Positions 9,030 to 17,601 of a DNA stretch of 64,000 bases are shown piece by piece. Below the pieces are notes generated by a model, which ran no database searches, had not been told where the DNA came from, and saw only the letters and a program-made list of their open reading frames with translations. Made by a program: the position numbers and the translations under genes. The stretch is from Arthrobacter sp. PGP41 (GTDB lineage Bacteria; Actinomycetota; Actinomycetes; Actinomycetales; Micrococcaceae): assembly GCF_002953935.1 (NCBI RefSeq), contig NZ_CP026514.1, positions 1,922,001 through 1,986,000 on the forward strand, given 5' to 3'. Numbering within the stretch: the first letter of the stretch is position 1; every line of letters starts with the position of its first letter.

Positions 9030-9046
9030 TGTCTCGATCTGGCACG
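9030..9046. promoter_or_regulatory. 17-bp dyad before the hydroxyacid dehydrogenase operon
   Basis: TGTCTCG-ATC-TGGCACG matches the TGTYYCA-N3-TGRNACR motif with one difference. It stands next to the perfect palindrome at 9006-9025, giving a compound control region. Confidence 0.5.
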
Positions 9047-9154
9047 GATAGAGGCTCTGATATCGCGTTGTACTTGAAATCACCCGACACCGGCACTCGT
9101 CCCATGGAGTGTTCGGCAGCGAACGAGGGTACGACACGAACAGGACGACAGACT

Positions 9155-10102
9155 ATGACGCGCGATGCCCGGGGAACCATTCTTGTGGCCCCTCACCATT
9201 TCCCAAATTTGGACCGCGAGCATGCCCTCGCGGTGGAGTTCGGTTACGCACTCAACGCCGCGGCTGACGCCGATGCCTTCCGTGAAGGGCTTCCCGAAGC
9301 CGACATTGTCATGATCACCCCCTACGCCAAGCTCACTGCTGCGGACTTCCCTGTGATGTCCAAATGCCGGGCAGTCATCAGGTACGGAATCGGCTACGAC
9401 AACATCGATGTTGCTGCTGCCACCGAGGCCGGCATTCCGGTTTCGATCGTCCCGGGGACAGCTTCGGAGGAAGTGGCTTCACACGCTTTCGCAATGGGCC
9501 TGGCCTTGGCACGCAGGCTGCCTGCAGGCGATGCGTCGATCCGAGATCTCGGCTGGGCCGGGACCATCGGATACGACACGCCGGTTCTGTCCGACCTCGA
9601 GGTCGGTGTGCTTGGAATGGGGCGTATCGGCCAGCATGTTGCCCGGATGTACCAGGCCGTGGGCGCCCGTGTACGGGCCTACGATCCGTTCGTGACGGAC
9701 AGCTTCGTGGAGCTGACCGGGCTGGATGACATCCTGGAGAACTCCGACGTCGTCTCGTTGCACCTCCCGCTGACCGCGGAGACGGGAAACCTCCTTTCCG
9801 AGGATGTCCTGGCACGGATGCGCAAGGGCGCGGTAGTAGTCAACGTCTCTCGCGGCGGCCTCATCGATGAAGCAGCACTCGCCGAAGCGCTGACCTCGGG
9901 ACACATTGCCGGTGCCGGTATCGACACCTTTGCTGAAGAGCCGCTGCGTGACGGGCACCCGCTCCGCTCAGCACCCAACACCATCCTGACTCCCCACATC
10001 GCATGGCGTTCCAACCGCTCGACGGGCGCACTGCAGGACGGAGCCGTGGAACGGGTCCGGCTGGCCCTGACCGGGCAACCGCTCATCGACCTTGTGAACT
10101 GA
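9155..10102 (+). CDS. D-isomer-specific 2-hydroxyacid dehydrogenase
   Basis: This 315-residue NAD-dependent enzyme of the phosphoglycerate dehydrogenase superfamily interconverts a 2-hydroxyacid and a 2-oxoacid. The Rossmann motif GMGRIG is near residue 153, and the catalytic trio is visible: R in VNVSRGGLIDE (about 233), E in GIDTFAEEPL (about 261) and H in LTPHIAWRS (about 281). I chose ATG 9155, behind GGACGA; a longer frame begins at 9029 inside the operator region. It is the first gene of a tight run with the aminotransferase (19-base gap), FAH protein and hydantoinase genes. The substrate is unknown. Confidence 0.85.
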   Translation: MTRDARGTILVAPHHFPNLDREHALAVEFGYALNAAADADAFREGLPEADIVMITPYAKLTAADFPVMSKCRAVIRYGIGYDNIDVAAATEAGIPVSIVPGTASEEVASHAFAMGLALARRLPAGDASIRDLGWAGTIGYDTPVLSDLEVGVLGMGRIGQHVARMYQAVGARVRAYDPFVTDSFVELTGLDDILENSDVVSLHLPLTAETGNLLSEDVLARMRKGAVVVNVSRGGLIDEAALAEALTSGHIAGAGIDTFAEEPLRDGHPLRSAPNTILTPHIAWRSNRSTGALQDGAVERVRLALTGQPLIDLVN

Positions 10103-10121
10103 AAGACTGGAGAAAAACCAA

Positions 10122-11414
10122 TTGGGAACCAAAAACCACCTGGAAAAGGTCGCGGAGGGTCACCCCGCGGAAGATCCACACCTGCGCAGGGGCCCCCGCG
10201 GCTTCCCCTTGCTGCCGGGCGGCTACGGCCGATCAACGTATTACACCGGAGCCCCAAGCCCGTATGCCATCCGAGGCGAGGGCTACCGCGTCTGGGATGA
10301 CCGTGGCCATGAACTGATCGATGCAAACAACAACTTCACCTCGCTGATCCATGGCAACGCACACCCCGAGATCACCGAGGCCGCTACGAAGGCACTCAGT
10401 GCCGGCGCCAGCTGGGGAATCCCGAACCTCTATGAGTGGGAACTGGCAGACCTCCTGCTGTCCCGCCTGCCTGATCTTGACCAAGTACGATTTGCTAACT
10501 CGGGCACCGAAGCAGTGATGTCCGCAATCCGCATCGCCCGCGCAAGCACTGGGCGCGAACGCGTCATCGTGACAAAGGGCGGTTACCACGGAACGTCCGA
10601 TGTGGCTCTGGTTCCTGGCGGACCGGCATACCAGCGCGGAGTGACCCGTGGGGTAATCAACGACGTCACCGCGGTGCCGCTCAATGACGTCGACGTCCTG
10701 CGTCAGGAAGTTGAAGCCGCACCGGACTCATACGCCGCAATCATCTTGGACCTGCTGCCCAACAGGGCCGGTCTTCTCCGTATTTCCGAGGATTTCGTAC
10801 ACGCTGCCCGTGAGCTCGCAACGCGGTACGGGATTGTCCTGATCATTGACGAGGTCATCAGTCTGCGCCTCGGATTCAATGGCTTCAGTGGCGAGTACGG
10901 CGTCTCCCCTGACTTGCTCACCACTGGAAAATTGATCGGCGGCGGCTTCCCCGTCGGCGCCGTGGCCGGCCGGGCTGAACTGATGGCAGAAGTGGATCCG
11001 ACCCATCCGGGCAGCCTGCCACACGGCGGCACCTTCTCCGGGAATCCGGTCAGCATGGCTGCCGGAGCAGTCGCCTTGCGCCTCTTCACCGAAGAGGAAG
11101 TAAAGAGACTGAACCACCTCGGTGACACCACGCGTGACGCAGTGAACCTAAGGATCGCCGACGCCGGATGGGAGGTGCGCGGCCGGGGTTCTCTGCTCCG
11201 CGCGGTTCCTGTCGGCGCAGAGAAGGTCGACGAACAGACCCAGCACCGGCTCTGGTGGGCCTCCTACGAGCGGGGATTGCTCGGTTCGCCCGCCAACCTG
11301 CTGTCCCTGTCCACCCCAATGGATGAGAAGGTCGCGGGGGACATCGCCGAACGACTGGCTGATGCCGTGCTCGCAATTGCAGGCCGGACCCCGAAAACGG
11401 AAGACGGAAAGTAG
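10122..11414 (+). CDS. Class III aminotransferase, glutamate-1-semialdehyde mutase-like
   Basis: This 430-residue PLP enzyme starts at TTG 10122, nine bases after GGAG. The family signs are SGTEAVMSAIRIARA, GGYHGTSDVALVPGG, and the DEV motif (IIDEVISLR) before the PLP lysine at K270 in TTGKLIGGGFPVGA. The closest family type is hemL-like aminomutase or aminotransferase. Because it sits in a catabolic operon between a hydroxyacid dehydrogenase and hydantoinase homologues, removing or moving an amino group of a growth substrate is more likely than haem synthesis. Substrate identity is inference only. Confidence 0.85.
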   Translation: MGTKNHLEKVAEGHPAEDPHLRRGPRGFPLLPGGYGRSTYYTGAPSPYAIRGEGYRVWDDRGHELIDANNNFTSLIHGNAHPEITEAATKALSAGASWGIPNLYEWELADLLLSRLPDLDQVRFANSGTEAVMSAIRIARASTGRERVIVTKGGYHGTSDVALVPGGPAYQRGVTRGVINDVTAVPLNDVDVLRQEVEAAPDSYAAIILDLLPNRAGLLRISEDFVHAARELATRYGIVLIIDEVISLRLGFNGFSGEYGVSPDLLTTGKLIGGGFPVGAVAGRAELMAEVDPTHPGSLPHGGTFSGNPVSMAAGAVALRLFTEEEVKRLNHLGDTTRDAVNLRIADAGWEVRGRGSLLRAVPVGAEKVDEQTQHRLWWASYERGLLGSPANLLSLSTPMDEKVAGDIAERLADAVLAIAGRTPKTEDGK

Positions 11415-11416
11415 CC

Positions 11417-12316
11417 ATGAAGATTGTTTCCTACCACCACGAATCCGGCGTCCGAGGCGGGGTGCTGATTGACGATGCGGTCTATGATCTCGAACTGCTC
11501 CTCCAAGGCTCCACAGATGCCGTTCATGGCGCAACCACCTCTGTCCGTGAGTTCCTGAAGCTCTACGGCGACCGGATCCCTGCAATCTCGGCCGGGGTGA
11601 CCAGCCTTGCCGCCCAGGACCCGGTGGCCCGGGTCGGGGCATTGACTGAGGTTCGGTTGACCACACCGGTCACGGATCCGGCCAAGGTGCTCTGCATCGG
11701 TCTCAATTACAAGGACCACGTGGCGGAAACCGGCCGGGCCTTTCCCGAATATCCGGACGTGTTCGCAAAATTCGCGTCCACCATGGTTGGCCCGGAGGAC
11801 GAAATCGGCGGTGCCCGGGTCAGCGATAACCTCGATTTCGAGGGGGAAGTTGCCGTGGTCATTGGCCGCCGGGCGAGCGAGGTCTCCGAGGAGGACGCGC
11901 TGAACTACGTCGCGGCTCTTGCCGCACTGAACGATGTCACAGCACGCGATCTCCAGTACCGCGGTACCCAGTGGCTGGCCGGTAAAGCCGTTGACGGTTC
12001 AACCCCGTGGGGCCCGGCACTGGTCACCCTCGATGAGGTGGGAGACCCGCAGACGCTTGACCTGGTAACCCGGGTGAATGGCATCGAAGTGCAGCGTTCC
12101 AACACGCGGCATCAGATCTTCTCCATCGCCCGCATCGTCTCCTACCTGTCGAGCTTCCTGACGCTCGAACCCGGGGACCTCATAGCCACGGGTACCCCGC
12201 ACGGCATCGGTGCCAAGCGGAATCCCCCCGTCTGGCTCGAGCCGGGCGACACGGTGGAAATCGAAATCGACAAAGTAGGGCTGCTCCGCAACCGCGTTGG
12301 CAAGCCTCAGCTTTAA
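11417..12316 (+). CDS. Fumarylacetoacetate hydrolase family protein
   Basis: This 299-residue protein starts two bases after the aminotransferase stop. The FAH fold part begins near residue 75 (VLCIGLNYKDHVAETG). The metal-binding acids are in LDFEGEVAVVIG (about 139-150) and in NDVTARDLQ (about 177). GDLIATGTPHGIGAKR is the conserved glycine-rich part. The family cleaves C-C bonds of 2,4-diketo acids, hydrates or decarboxylates 2-oxo acids, and includes sugar-acid hydrolases such as 2,4-diketo-3-deoxy-fuconate hydrolase. The reaction here is not fixed by sequence. Confidence 0.85.
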   Translation: MKIVSYHHESGVRGGVLIDDAVYDLELLLQGSTDAVHGATTSVREFLKLYGDRIPAISAGVTSLAAQDPVARVGALTEVRLTTPVTDPAKVLCIGLNYKDHVAETGRAFPEYPDVFAKFASTMVGPEDEIGGARVSDNLDFEGEVAVVIGRRASEVSEEDALNYVAALAALNDVTARDLQYRGTQWLAGKAVDGSTPWGPALVTLDEVGDPQTLDLVTRVNGIEVQRSNTRHQIFSIARIVSYLSSFLTLEPGDLIATGTPHGIGAKRNPPVWLEPGDTVEIEIDKVGLLRNRVGKPQL

Positions 12317-12347
12317 CCCCTGCAAGCTCTACGAAAGTAAGAAGACT

Positions 12348-14438
12348 ATGAGTGAAAAAGTAGCACCATCAAGTGAGGCTAGGTTCCGCATCGCCGTCGA
12401 CACTGGCGGCACGTTCACCGATGTCGTCGTCGATTCCAGCAACGGTGACATGGCAGTGGGCAAAGCCCTGACCACCTATGACCGCGTCTTCACAGGCTTC
12501 GAAGCCTCTGTACGCCGTGCCGCCGAGTCAGTGGGGTGGAGCGGCGACGACGTCCTGCGCAACGCGGACGTCATTGTCTACGGCACCACTCACGCCACCA
12601 ACGCGGTACTGACGGGCAAGGTGGCCAAGACCGCCTTGCTGACCACTGACGGCTTCGCCGACACCCTGCTGCTCCGGGAAGGAGGCCGCCGCGACGCGTT
12701 CGACTCTAAAGCCGCGTACCCGCCGCCCTACATCCCCCGCCACCTGACCTACGAGATCAATGAACGCATTTCCGCTGAAGGCGACATCCTTGTACCGCTC
12801 GACGAAGAGCAAGTGCGTAAAGTCCTGCGTTCTTTCAAGGAACAGGGAATTGAAGCGGTAGCTGTCTCCTTCCTCTGGTCGATTATCAACGACATTCACG
12901 AGAAGCGCGTCGCGGAACTTATCCAGGAAATCCTGCCGGGTACTCCCTACACGCTCTCCAACGAGGCCAATCCAACCATCCGCGAATATCGCCGGTCCTC
13001 CGCGGCCTCGATCGATGCATCCCTGAAGCCGTTGATGGCTGATCACCTGGGCAAGCTGCGCACTGACCTCCAGGAGTACGGCTTCGCCGGTGACTTGCTG
13101 GTCGTCACCTCCGAAGGTGCAGTCCTCGACGTCGTGGATGTCCTGGACCGCCCGGTTCTGCTGCTCAACTCGGGCCCGTCCATGGCGCCGCTGGTCGGCG
13201 CGGCGGCCGCGCCGGAGCGGGACACAGTGGTGGTCTGCGACATGGGTGGCACCACTTTCGACGTGTCCCTCGTTGAAGAGGGCGTCGTCCGCCACACCAG
13301 GGAGGCCTGGCTGGGTGAGCCCTTCGTGGGGCACCTTACCGGTCTGTCCTCCGTGGCAGTCTCCAGCATTGGCGCTGGCGGCGGCAGCATCGCCTGGATC
13401 GACGGCGGCGGTTTGCTCCGCGTTGGTCCGCAAAGTGCCCGCAGCACACCCGGCCCCGCTGCCTACGGACGCGGCGGCGAAGAACCTACTGTTACGGACG
13501 CCTGTGTAGCGCTCGGCTACCTTGACGCTGATGGCTTCGAAGGTGGATTCACCCTGGACCGCGAGGCCGCGGTGCGGGCCATCGATACCCGAATCGCTGG
13601 ACCACTGAACATGGACACCCGGCAGGCTGCACAGGCCATCCTCGACGTCTCCGCCAACCACATGGCCACGGCCATCCGCCAGGCTTCGCTGGAACAGGGC
13701 GTGGATCCCCGAGGTGCACTGATTGTTGCCGGCGGTGGAGCCGGTGCCATGGTGGCCGCCGCGATCGGTGTCCTCCTTGAGACTGATACCGTCCTGATTC
13801 CCGCTACCGCCGGCGTCCTTGCCGCCTACGGAGCACATCGCGCTCCGATCGCCACCGAATTCCTCTCTCCGCTGCACAACGACACCCGCAGCTTCAATTC
13901 TGTGTCCGCCACCCGCGCGGTGGAAGACCTTAAGGCCAAGGCCAACGCCTTCGCCGAGCGCTTCCACGGTGTAGGTGATTCGCCCAACGTCACCTACTTC
14001 GTCGATGCCCGCTACCCGGGCCAGGCGTGGGACCTGCGTGTTTATTTGGAAGCTGCGCCGGACACGGCCGGCGATGCCGCAGGAGTCATTGAGCGGGCCT
14101 TTCACGAAGAGCACGACCGCCGCAACGGCACACACGATCCGGACAGCCGGGTGGAGATCATCACCTGGGGTGTCCGCGTGGAAATCCCGCGGCCCGAGCA
14201 TGCGAAGGACGAGTCTGACGTCACCCGCATCAGCGAAGTCCACCGCACCGATGACATCATCTTCGGCGGTGAAAGGTTCAGCACCCAACGGTACCGCGGT
14301 GTCACCCTTGCACCCCGGGACAAGATCCTGGGACCCGCGGTCATCGACCAGCCCACAACCACCATCGTCGTACCGCCGGAATGGAACGCCACGCTCGACG
14401 AACGATTCAACATCTACCTCACCCGTAAGGAGGCCTGA
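12348..14438 (+). CDS. hyuA: Hydantoinase/oxoprolinase A subunit homologue
   Basis: This 696-residue protein starts MSEKVAPSSEARFR at 12348. The N-terminal ASKHA-type ATP-binding start is clear (IAVDTGGTFTDVVV), with YGTTHATNAVLTG following. The second half has CDMGGTTFDVSLV, IGAGGGSIAWID and the glycine-rich GGGAGAMVAAAIG. Family members (hydantoinase A, 5-oxoprolinase, caprolactamase, acetone carboxylase beta) use ATP to open cyclic amides or activate carbonyls, together with a B subunit. The B subunit gene follows after two bases. The start is chosen by the family N-terminus; the ribosome binding site (AAGAAG) is modest. Confidence 0.85.
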   Translation: MSEKVAPSSEARFRIAVDTGGTFTDVVVDSSNGDMAVGKALTTYDRVFTGFEASVRRAAESVGWSGDDVLRNADVIVYGTTHATNAVLTGKVAKTALLTTDGFADTLLLREGGRRDAFDSKAAYPPPYIPRHLTYEINERISAEGDILVPLDEEQVRKVLRSFKEQGIEAVAVSFLWSIINDIHEKRVAELIQEILPGTPYTLSNEANPTIREYRRSSAASIDASLKPLMADHLGKLRTDLQEYGFAGDLLVVTSEGAVLDVVDVLDRPVLLLNSGPSMAPLVGAAAAPERDTVVVCDMGGTTFDVSLVEEGVVRHTREAWLGEPFVGHLTGLSSVAVSSIGAGGGSIAWIDGGGLLRVGPQSARSTPGPAAYGRGGEEPTVTDACVALGYLDADGFEGGFTLDREAAVRAIDTRIAGPLNMDTRQAAQAILDVSANHMATAIRQASLEQGVDPRGALIVAGGGAGAMVAAAIGVLLETDTVLIPATAGVLAAYGAHRAPIATEFLSPLHNDTRSFNSVSATRAVEDLKAKANAFAERFHGVGDSPNVTYFVDARYPGQAWDLRVYLEAAPDTAGDAAGVIERAFHEEHDRRNGTHDPDSRVEIITWGVRVEIPRPEHAKDESDVTRISEVHRTDDIIFGGERFSTQRYRGVTLAPRDKILGPAVIDQPTTTIVVPPEWNATLDERFNIYLTRKEA

Positions 14439-14440
14439 CC

Positions 14441-16201
14441 GTGACGCGCGAATTCGATCCTGTAAAGCTCTCGGTGCTTGCCAATGCATTCGACGGCATC
14501 GTCCGTGAAATGACCAGCGGCCTGCTCCGCTCGGCACGCTCATCCGTCATCAATACGGCCCGCGACTTCTCCTGCGCGGTACTGACGGCAGACAACCAAC
14601 TGCTCGCCGCAGCCGAAGGTGTCCCGGTGCACGTCTTCGGTGCAGGACCGCTCGGCGAGGACATGGTGGAGTTGCACGACGACATCCGTGAAGGCGACGC
14701 GTTCCTGCATAATGACCCCTACATGGGTAACTCCCACGCAGCCGACCACGTCATCCTGGTGCCAATCTTCATCCAGGGCCGCCACCTCTTCACAGCGGTC
14801 ACCAAGGCCCATCAGGCCGACTGCGGCAACTCGCTCCCGACCACATTCTTCGCTACCGCGCGGGACGTTTACGAGGAAGGCGCCCTGATCTTCCCTTGTG
14901 TCCGCGTCCAGCGCGACCACAAGGACATCGACGACATCATCCGCATGTGCCGGTCACGCATCCGCGTTCCTGACCAGTGGTACGGCGATTACCTGGCATC
15001 CGTCGGTGCATCACGCATCGCCGAACGCCGCATCCACGAACTCGCTGAAAAATTCGGCGTCGATGACTTGGTGGACTTCGTGGACGCCTGGTTCGACTAC
15101 TCGGAGCGCCTTACCGCCAGCGCCATTGAAACGCTGCCGGAGTACGTCCTCCTCGGCACATCGACCCACGATCCTTTTCCCGGCACGGGCCCGGACGGAG
15201 TGCACCTGCAGGCAACCCTCGAGGTAAGGCCCAAGCAGGGCAAGATCGTCATCGATCTGCGCGACAACCCGGACAACCTTCCCAACGGCCTGAACCTAAC
15301 GAAGGCCACGGCCACCGGTGCCGCGCTGGCAGGCATCCTCTCCGGTATCCCTGAGAACCTGCCAAGTAACGCCGGAACCTTCCGCAGGGTGGAGGTGCTG
15401 CTGCGTGACGGCTGTGCTGTTGGCGTCCCGAAGCATCCTTACTCCTGCTCGTCGGGAACCACCAACCTTGCCGACCGCGTGGTGAACATCGTCCAGGCGG
15501 CTTTCTCGCAGATCGATGACGGATACGGAACCGCTGAGGGTGCAGCCGGGCAGGCGCCCGCCAAGTCGGTTATCTCCGGCATCGACGAACGCAACGGCAA
15601 CGCCTACGTGAACCAAATCCTGGTGGGCGGCGTCGGCGGTCCTGCCACCCCGTATGTTGATGGGTGGCCCACCTATCAGCGTCCGGTGTGCGGCGCCCTC
15701 CTCTACCACGACAGCGTGGAAGTGGACGAGCAGCGCTATCCCATCCTGGTCCACGAACGTACCCTGGTCGCCGACTCCGGCGGAGCAGGCCGCCAACGCG
15801 GCGGACTCGCCACACGCGTCACCATGGAACCCCGGGCAGAGAGCGTCACCCTCACCTACGGTATCGAGGGCAAGATCAACCCGCCGAAGGGTGTCCGGGG
15901 CGGTCACGATGGCGCCGAGCCTTCCACCTGGGTAGAAGACCTCACCACCGGTGAACGCCGCGAAATCCCCGTGGTGGGCCGATACGACCTGCAGGCGGGC
16001 GAGAAAGTCGTGTCCATCACCCCGGGAGGAGGCGGATACGGCGATCCACTGGAACGCGACGTGCTTGCCGTGCTCGACGACTACCGCGAGTCCCGGGTCA
16101 CGCTGGAAGCGGCGGCTGCCCACTATGGCGTGATCATCGCCGACGGCACCGTAGACGAGCAGGCTACGGCCAAGGCTCGCCACGACCGCCTGGCCATTTA
16201 G
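14441..16201 (+). CDS. hyuB: Hydantoinase/oxoprolinase B subunit homologue
   Basis: This 586-residue partner of the preceding A subunit begins at GTG 14441. The N-terminal DPVKLSVLANAFDGIVREM and the metal-site region DAFLHNDPYMGNSHAADHVI (about residues 85-105) are typical of HyuB. The C-terminal part carries GGAGRQRGG and the glycine run TPGGGGYGDPLERD. A and B together would hydrolyse a cyclic amide, imide or lactam in an ATP-dependent way. Paired with an aminotransferase and an FAH enzyme, this points to a nitrogen-bearing ring compound as substrate. That is an inference. Confidence 0.85.
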   Translation: MTREFDPVKLSVLANAFDGIVREMTSGLLRSARSSVINTARDFSCAVLTADNQLLAAAEGVPVHVFGAGPLGEDMVELHDDIREGDAFLHNDPYMGNSHAADHVILVPIFIQGRHLFTAVTKAHQADCGNSLPTTFFATARDVYEEGALIFPCVRVQRDHKDIDDIIRMCRSRIRVPDQWYGDYLASVGASRIAERRIHELAEKFGVDDLVDFVDAWFDYSERLTASAIETLPEYVLLGTSTHDPFPGTGPDGVHLQATLEVRPKQGKIVIDLRDNPDNLPNGLNLTKATATGAALAGILSGIPENLPSNAGTFRRVEVLLRDGCAVGVPKHPYSCSSGTTNLADRVVNIVQAAFSQIDDGYGTAEGAAGQAPAKSVISGIDERNGNAYVNQILVGGVGGPATPYVDGWPTYQRPVCGALLYHDSVEVDEQRYPILVHERTLVADSGGAGRQRGGLATRVTMEPRAESVTLTYGIEGKINPPKGVRGGHDGAEPSTWVEDLTTGERREIPVVGRYDLQAGEKVVSITPGGGGYGDPLERDVLAVLDDYRESRVTLEAAAAHYGVIIADGTVDEQATAKARHDRLAI

Positions 16202-16219
16202 CGCCAGCTATCGCAACTG

Positions 16220-16254
16220 CTTCCGGGGCGGGGTATATTTCCTCGCCCCGGAAG
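16220..16254 (+). terminator. Hairpin after hydantoinase B
   Basis: CTTCCGGGGCG (16220-16230) pairs perfectly with CGCCCCGGAAG (16244-16254). It lies in the gap before the Gfo/Idh gene and lacks a T-run, so it may only reduce read-through. Confidence 0.5.
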
Positions 16255-16282
16255 GTTTCACCAACTAATGACGGAGATTCAC

Positions 16283-17416
16283 ATGGAACCCATTCGAGTC
16301 GGCATCATCGGCGTCGGAAACGTTCTCAACCAATACCTGGACAAGATCGGCGTCCACCCGGATGTAGAGATCGTGGCGCTCGCCGACGTTAACCCTGAAG
16401 CGGTGAAAGCGCGGGCCGCGGAGTACTCGGTCCCTAAAGCACTCACACCGGACGAGCTGCTGGCCGATAACGAGGTAGAGCTGGTTCTCAACCTCACCCC
16501 GCCAAAGCTCCATGCGCCGGTGACCCTCCAAGCCATCGCCGCAGGTAAGCACGTCCTTTCGGAAAAGCCGTTTGCCACTTCCCTGGATGAAGCACGCCAG
16601 ATCCTGGACGCCGCCCGCGAGGCTGGGGTGAAAGTGGGCTCAGCACCCACCACCTTCCTCGGCTCCGGCATGCAAACCAGCCGAAAGCTCATCGATGACG
16701 GTTGGATCGGGGAACCCGTGGCCGCCTTCGCGTCCTTCGCTTGCCGCGGCTATGAGCACTGGCACCCGAACGTCGACCCCTTCTACAGTCCGGGAGCCGG
16801 TCCCATGCTGGACATCGGGCCGTACCTGATCACCAACCTTGTGAACTTCTTCGGCCCGGTCAAGCGGGTCTCTGCAACAACACCACGCTCATCGGAGACC
16901 CGGCCCCGTCCCGGCAAGGAGGGCGGAGTCATTCAGATCAAGACCCCGACGCACGTCACGGGCACCATTGATTTCGAGTCGGGTGCGTCAGCAACGGTGA
17001 TCGTCAGCTGGGACATTTGGAACCACAACCTGCCGCATTTGGAGATCTACGGAACAGGTGGCTCGCTGGCGGCGCCAAACCCTGACCACTTCTCCGGGGC
17101 ACCTGTGCTGCGCCGAGGCGAGCCCGGTGACCTGGCGCTGGATATGACCCCTCCAGGCGGTGGTGACTGGCGGGAAACTCCAATCACACACCGCGACGAT
17201 GCCTACCGGGGCATCGGCCTGGCCGAGTTCGGCTTCGCCATCCGCAAGGGCCTGGAGCCCCGCACCGGCGGCGACTTTGCCTACCACGTGTTGGAGGTCC
17301 TCCTCGCCTTTGAAGCATCCTCGGAGCAGGGCCGTCACATCGAGATTGAAAGCACCTGCGAGCGGCCTCGACCGCTGCCTTCGGTGGGACCGCAGGAGCC
17401 CTACCGTTTCGACTAG
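16283..17416 (+). CDS. Gfo/Idh/MocA family oxidoreductase 1
   Basis: This 377-residue NAD(P)-dependent dehydrogenase starts MEPIRVGIIGVGNV at 16283, seven bases after GGAG; an ATG at 16268 is less well placed. The N-terminal Rossmann fold carries GVGNVL and the signature EKPFATS, whose lysine is catalytic in the family. The C-terminal half is the alpha/beta substrate domain. Family members oxidise inositols, glucose derivatives and other polyols. The neighbouring IolD-like gene makes a cyclitol-type ketone product plausible. A strong terminator follows. Confidence 0.85.
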   Translation: MEPIRVGIIGVGNVLNQYLDKIGVHPDVEIVALADVNPEAVKARAAEYSVPKALTPDELLADNEVELVLNLTPPKLHAPVTLQAIAAGKHVLSEKPFATSLDEARQILDAAREAGVKVGSAPTTFLGSGMQTSRKLIDDGWIGEPVAAFASFACRGYEHWHPNVDPFYSPGAGPMLDIGPYLITNLVNFFGPVKRVSATTPRSSETRPRPGKEGGVIQIKTPTHVTGTIDFESGASATVIVSWDIWNHNLPHLEIYGTGGSLAAPNPDHFSGAPVLRRGEPGDLALDMTPPGGGDWRETPITHRDDAYRGIGLAEFGFAIRKGLEPRTGGDFAYHVLEVLLAFEASSEQGRHIEIESTCERPRPLPSVGPQEPYRFD

Positions 17417-17431
17417 GGGAACGTAGGCAAC

Positions 17432-17480
17432 AACAGCAGCCGACGGCGGTACTTGCGTGCCGCCGTCGGCTGCTGTTTTT
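17432..17480 (+). terminator. Strong rho-independent terminator
   Basis: An 18-bp perfect stem (17432-17449 with 17460-17477) encloses a ten-base loop, and the T-rich end TGTTTTT follows. It separates the hydantoinase/Gfo run from the IolD-like gene. Confidence 0.85.
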
Positions 17481-17500
17481 CGTACCCCATAGCAAGCGTG

Positions 17501-17517
17501 CGTATCAAACTGGGACA
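17501..17517. promoter_or_regulatory. Degenerate 17-bp dyad before the IolD-like gene
   Basis: CGTATCA-AAC-TGGGACA keeps the right half of the motif exactly, but only part of the left half. It lies about 85 bases ahead of the start at 17602. Confidence 0.3.
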
Positions 17518-17601
17518 CAACATTGCTTCCCCACAGTGAAAACCTGAAGTTCGGGCGAATCGGTTGCAAATGCCGACGCACCTACGAATTTAGGAGATCG
17601 C

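Noticed and set aside
12528..14543. A 671-codon open frame on the minus strand opposite hyuA
   Set aside because: hyuA on the plus strand has clear family motifs and codon bias; the opposite frame is open only because of the GC-rich third positions and has no recognisable protein.
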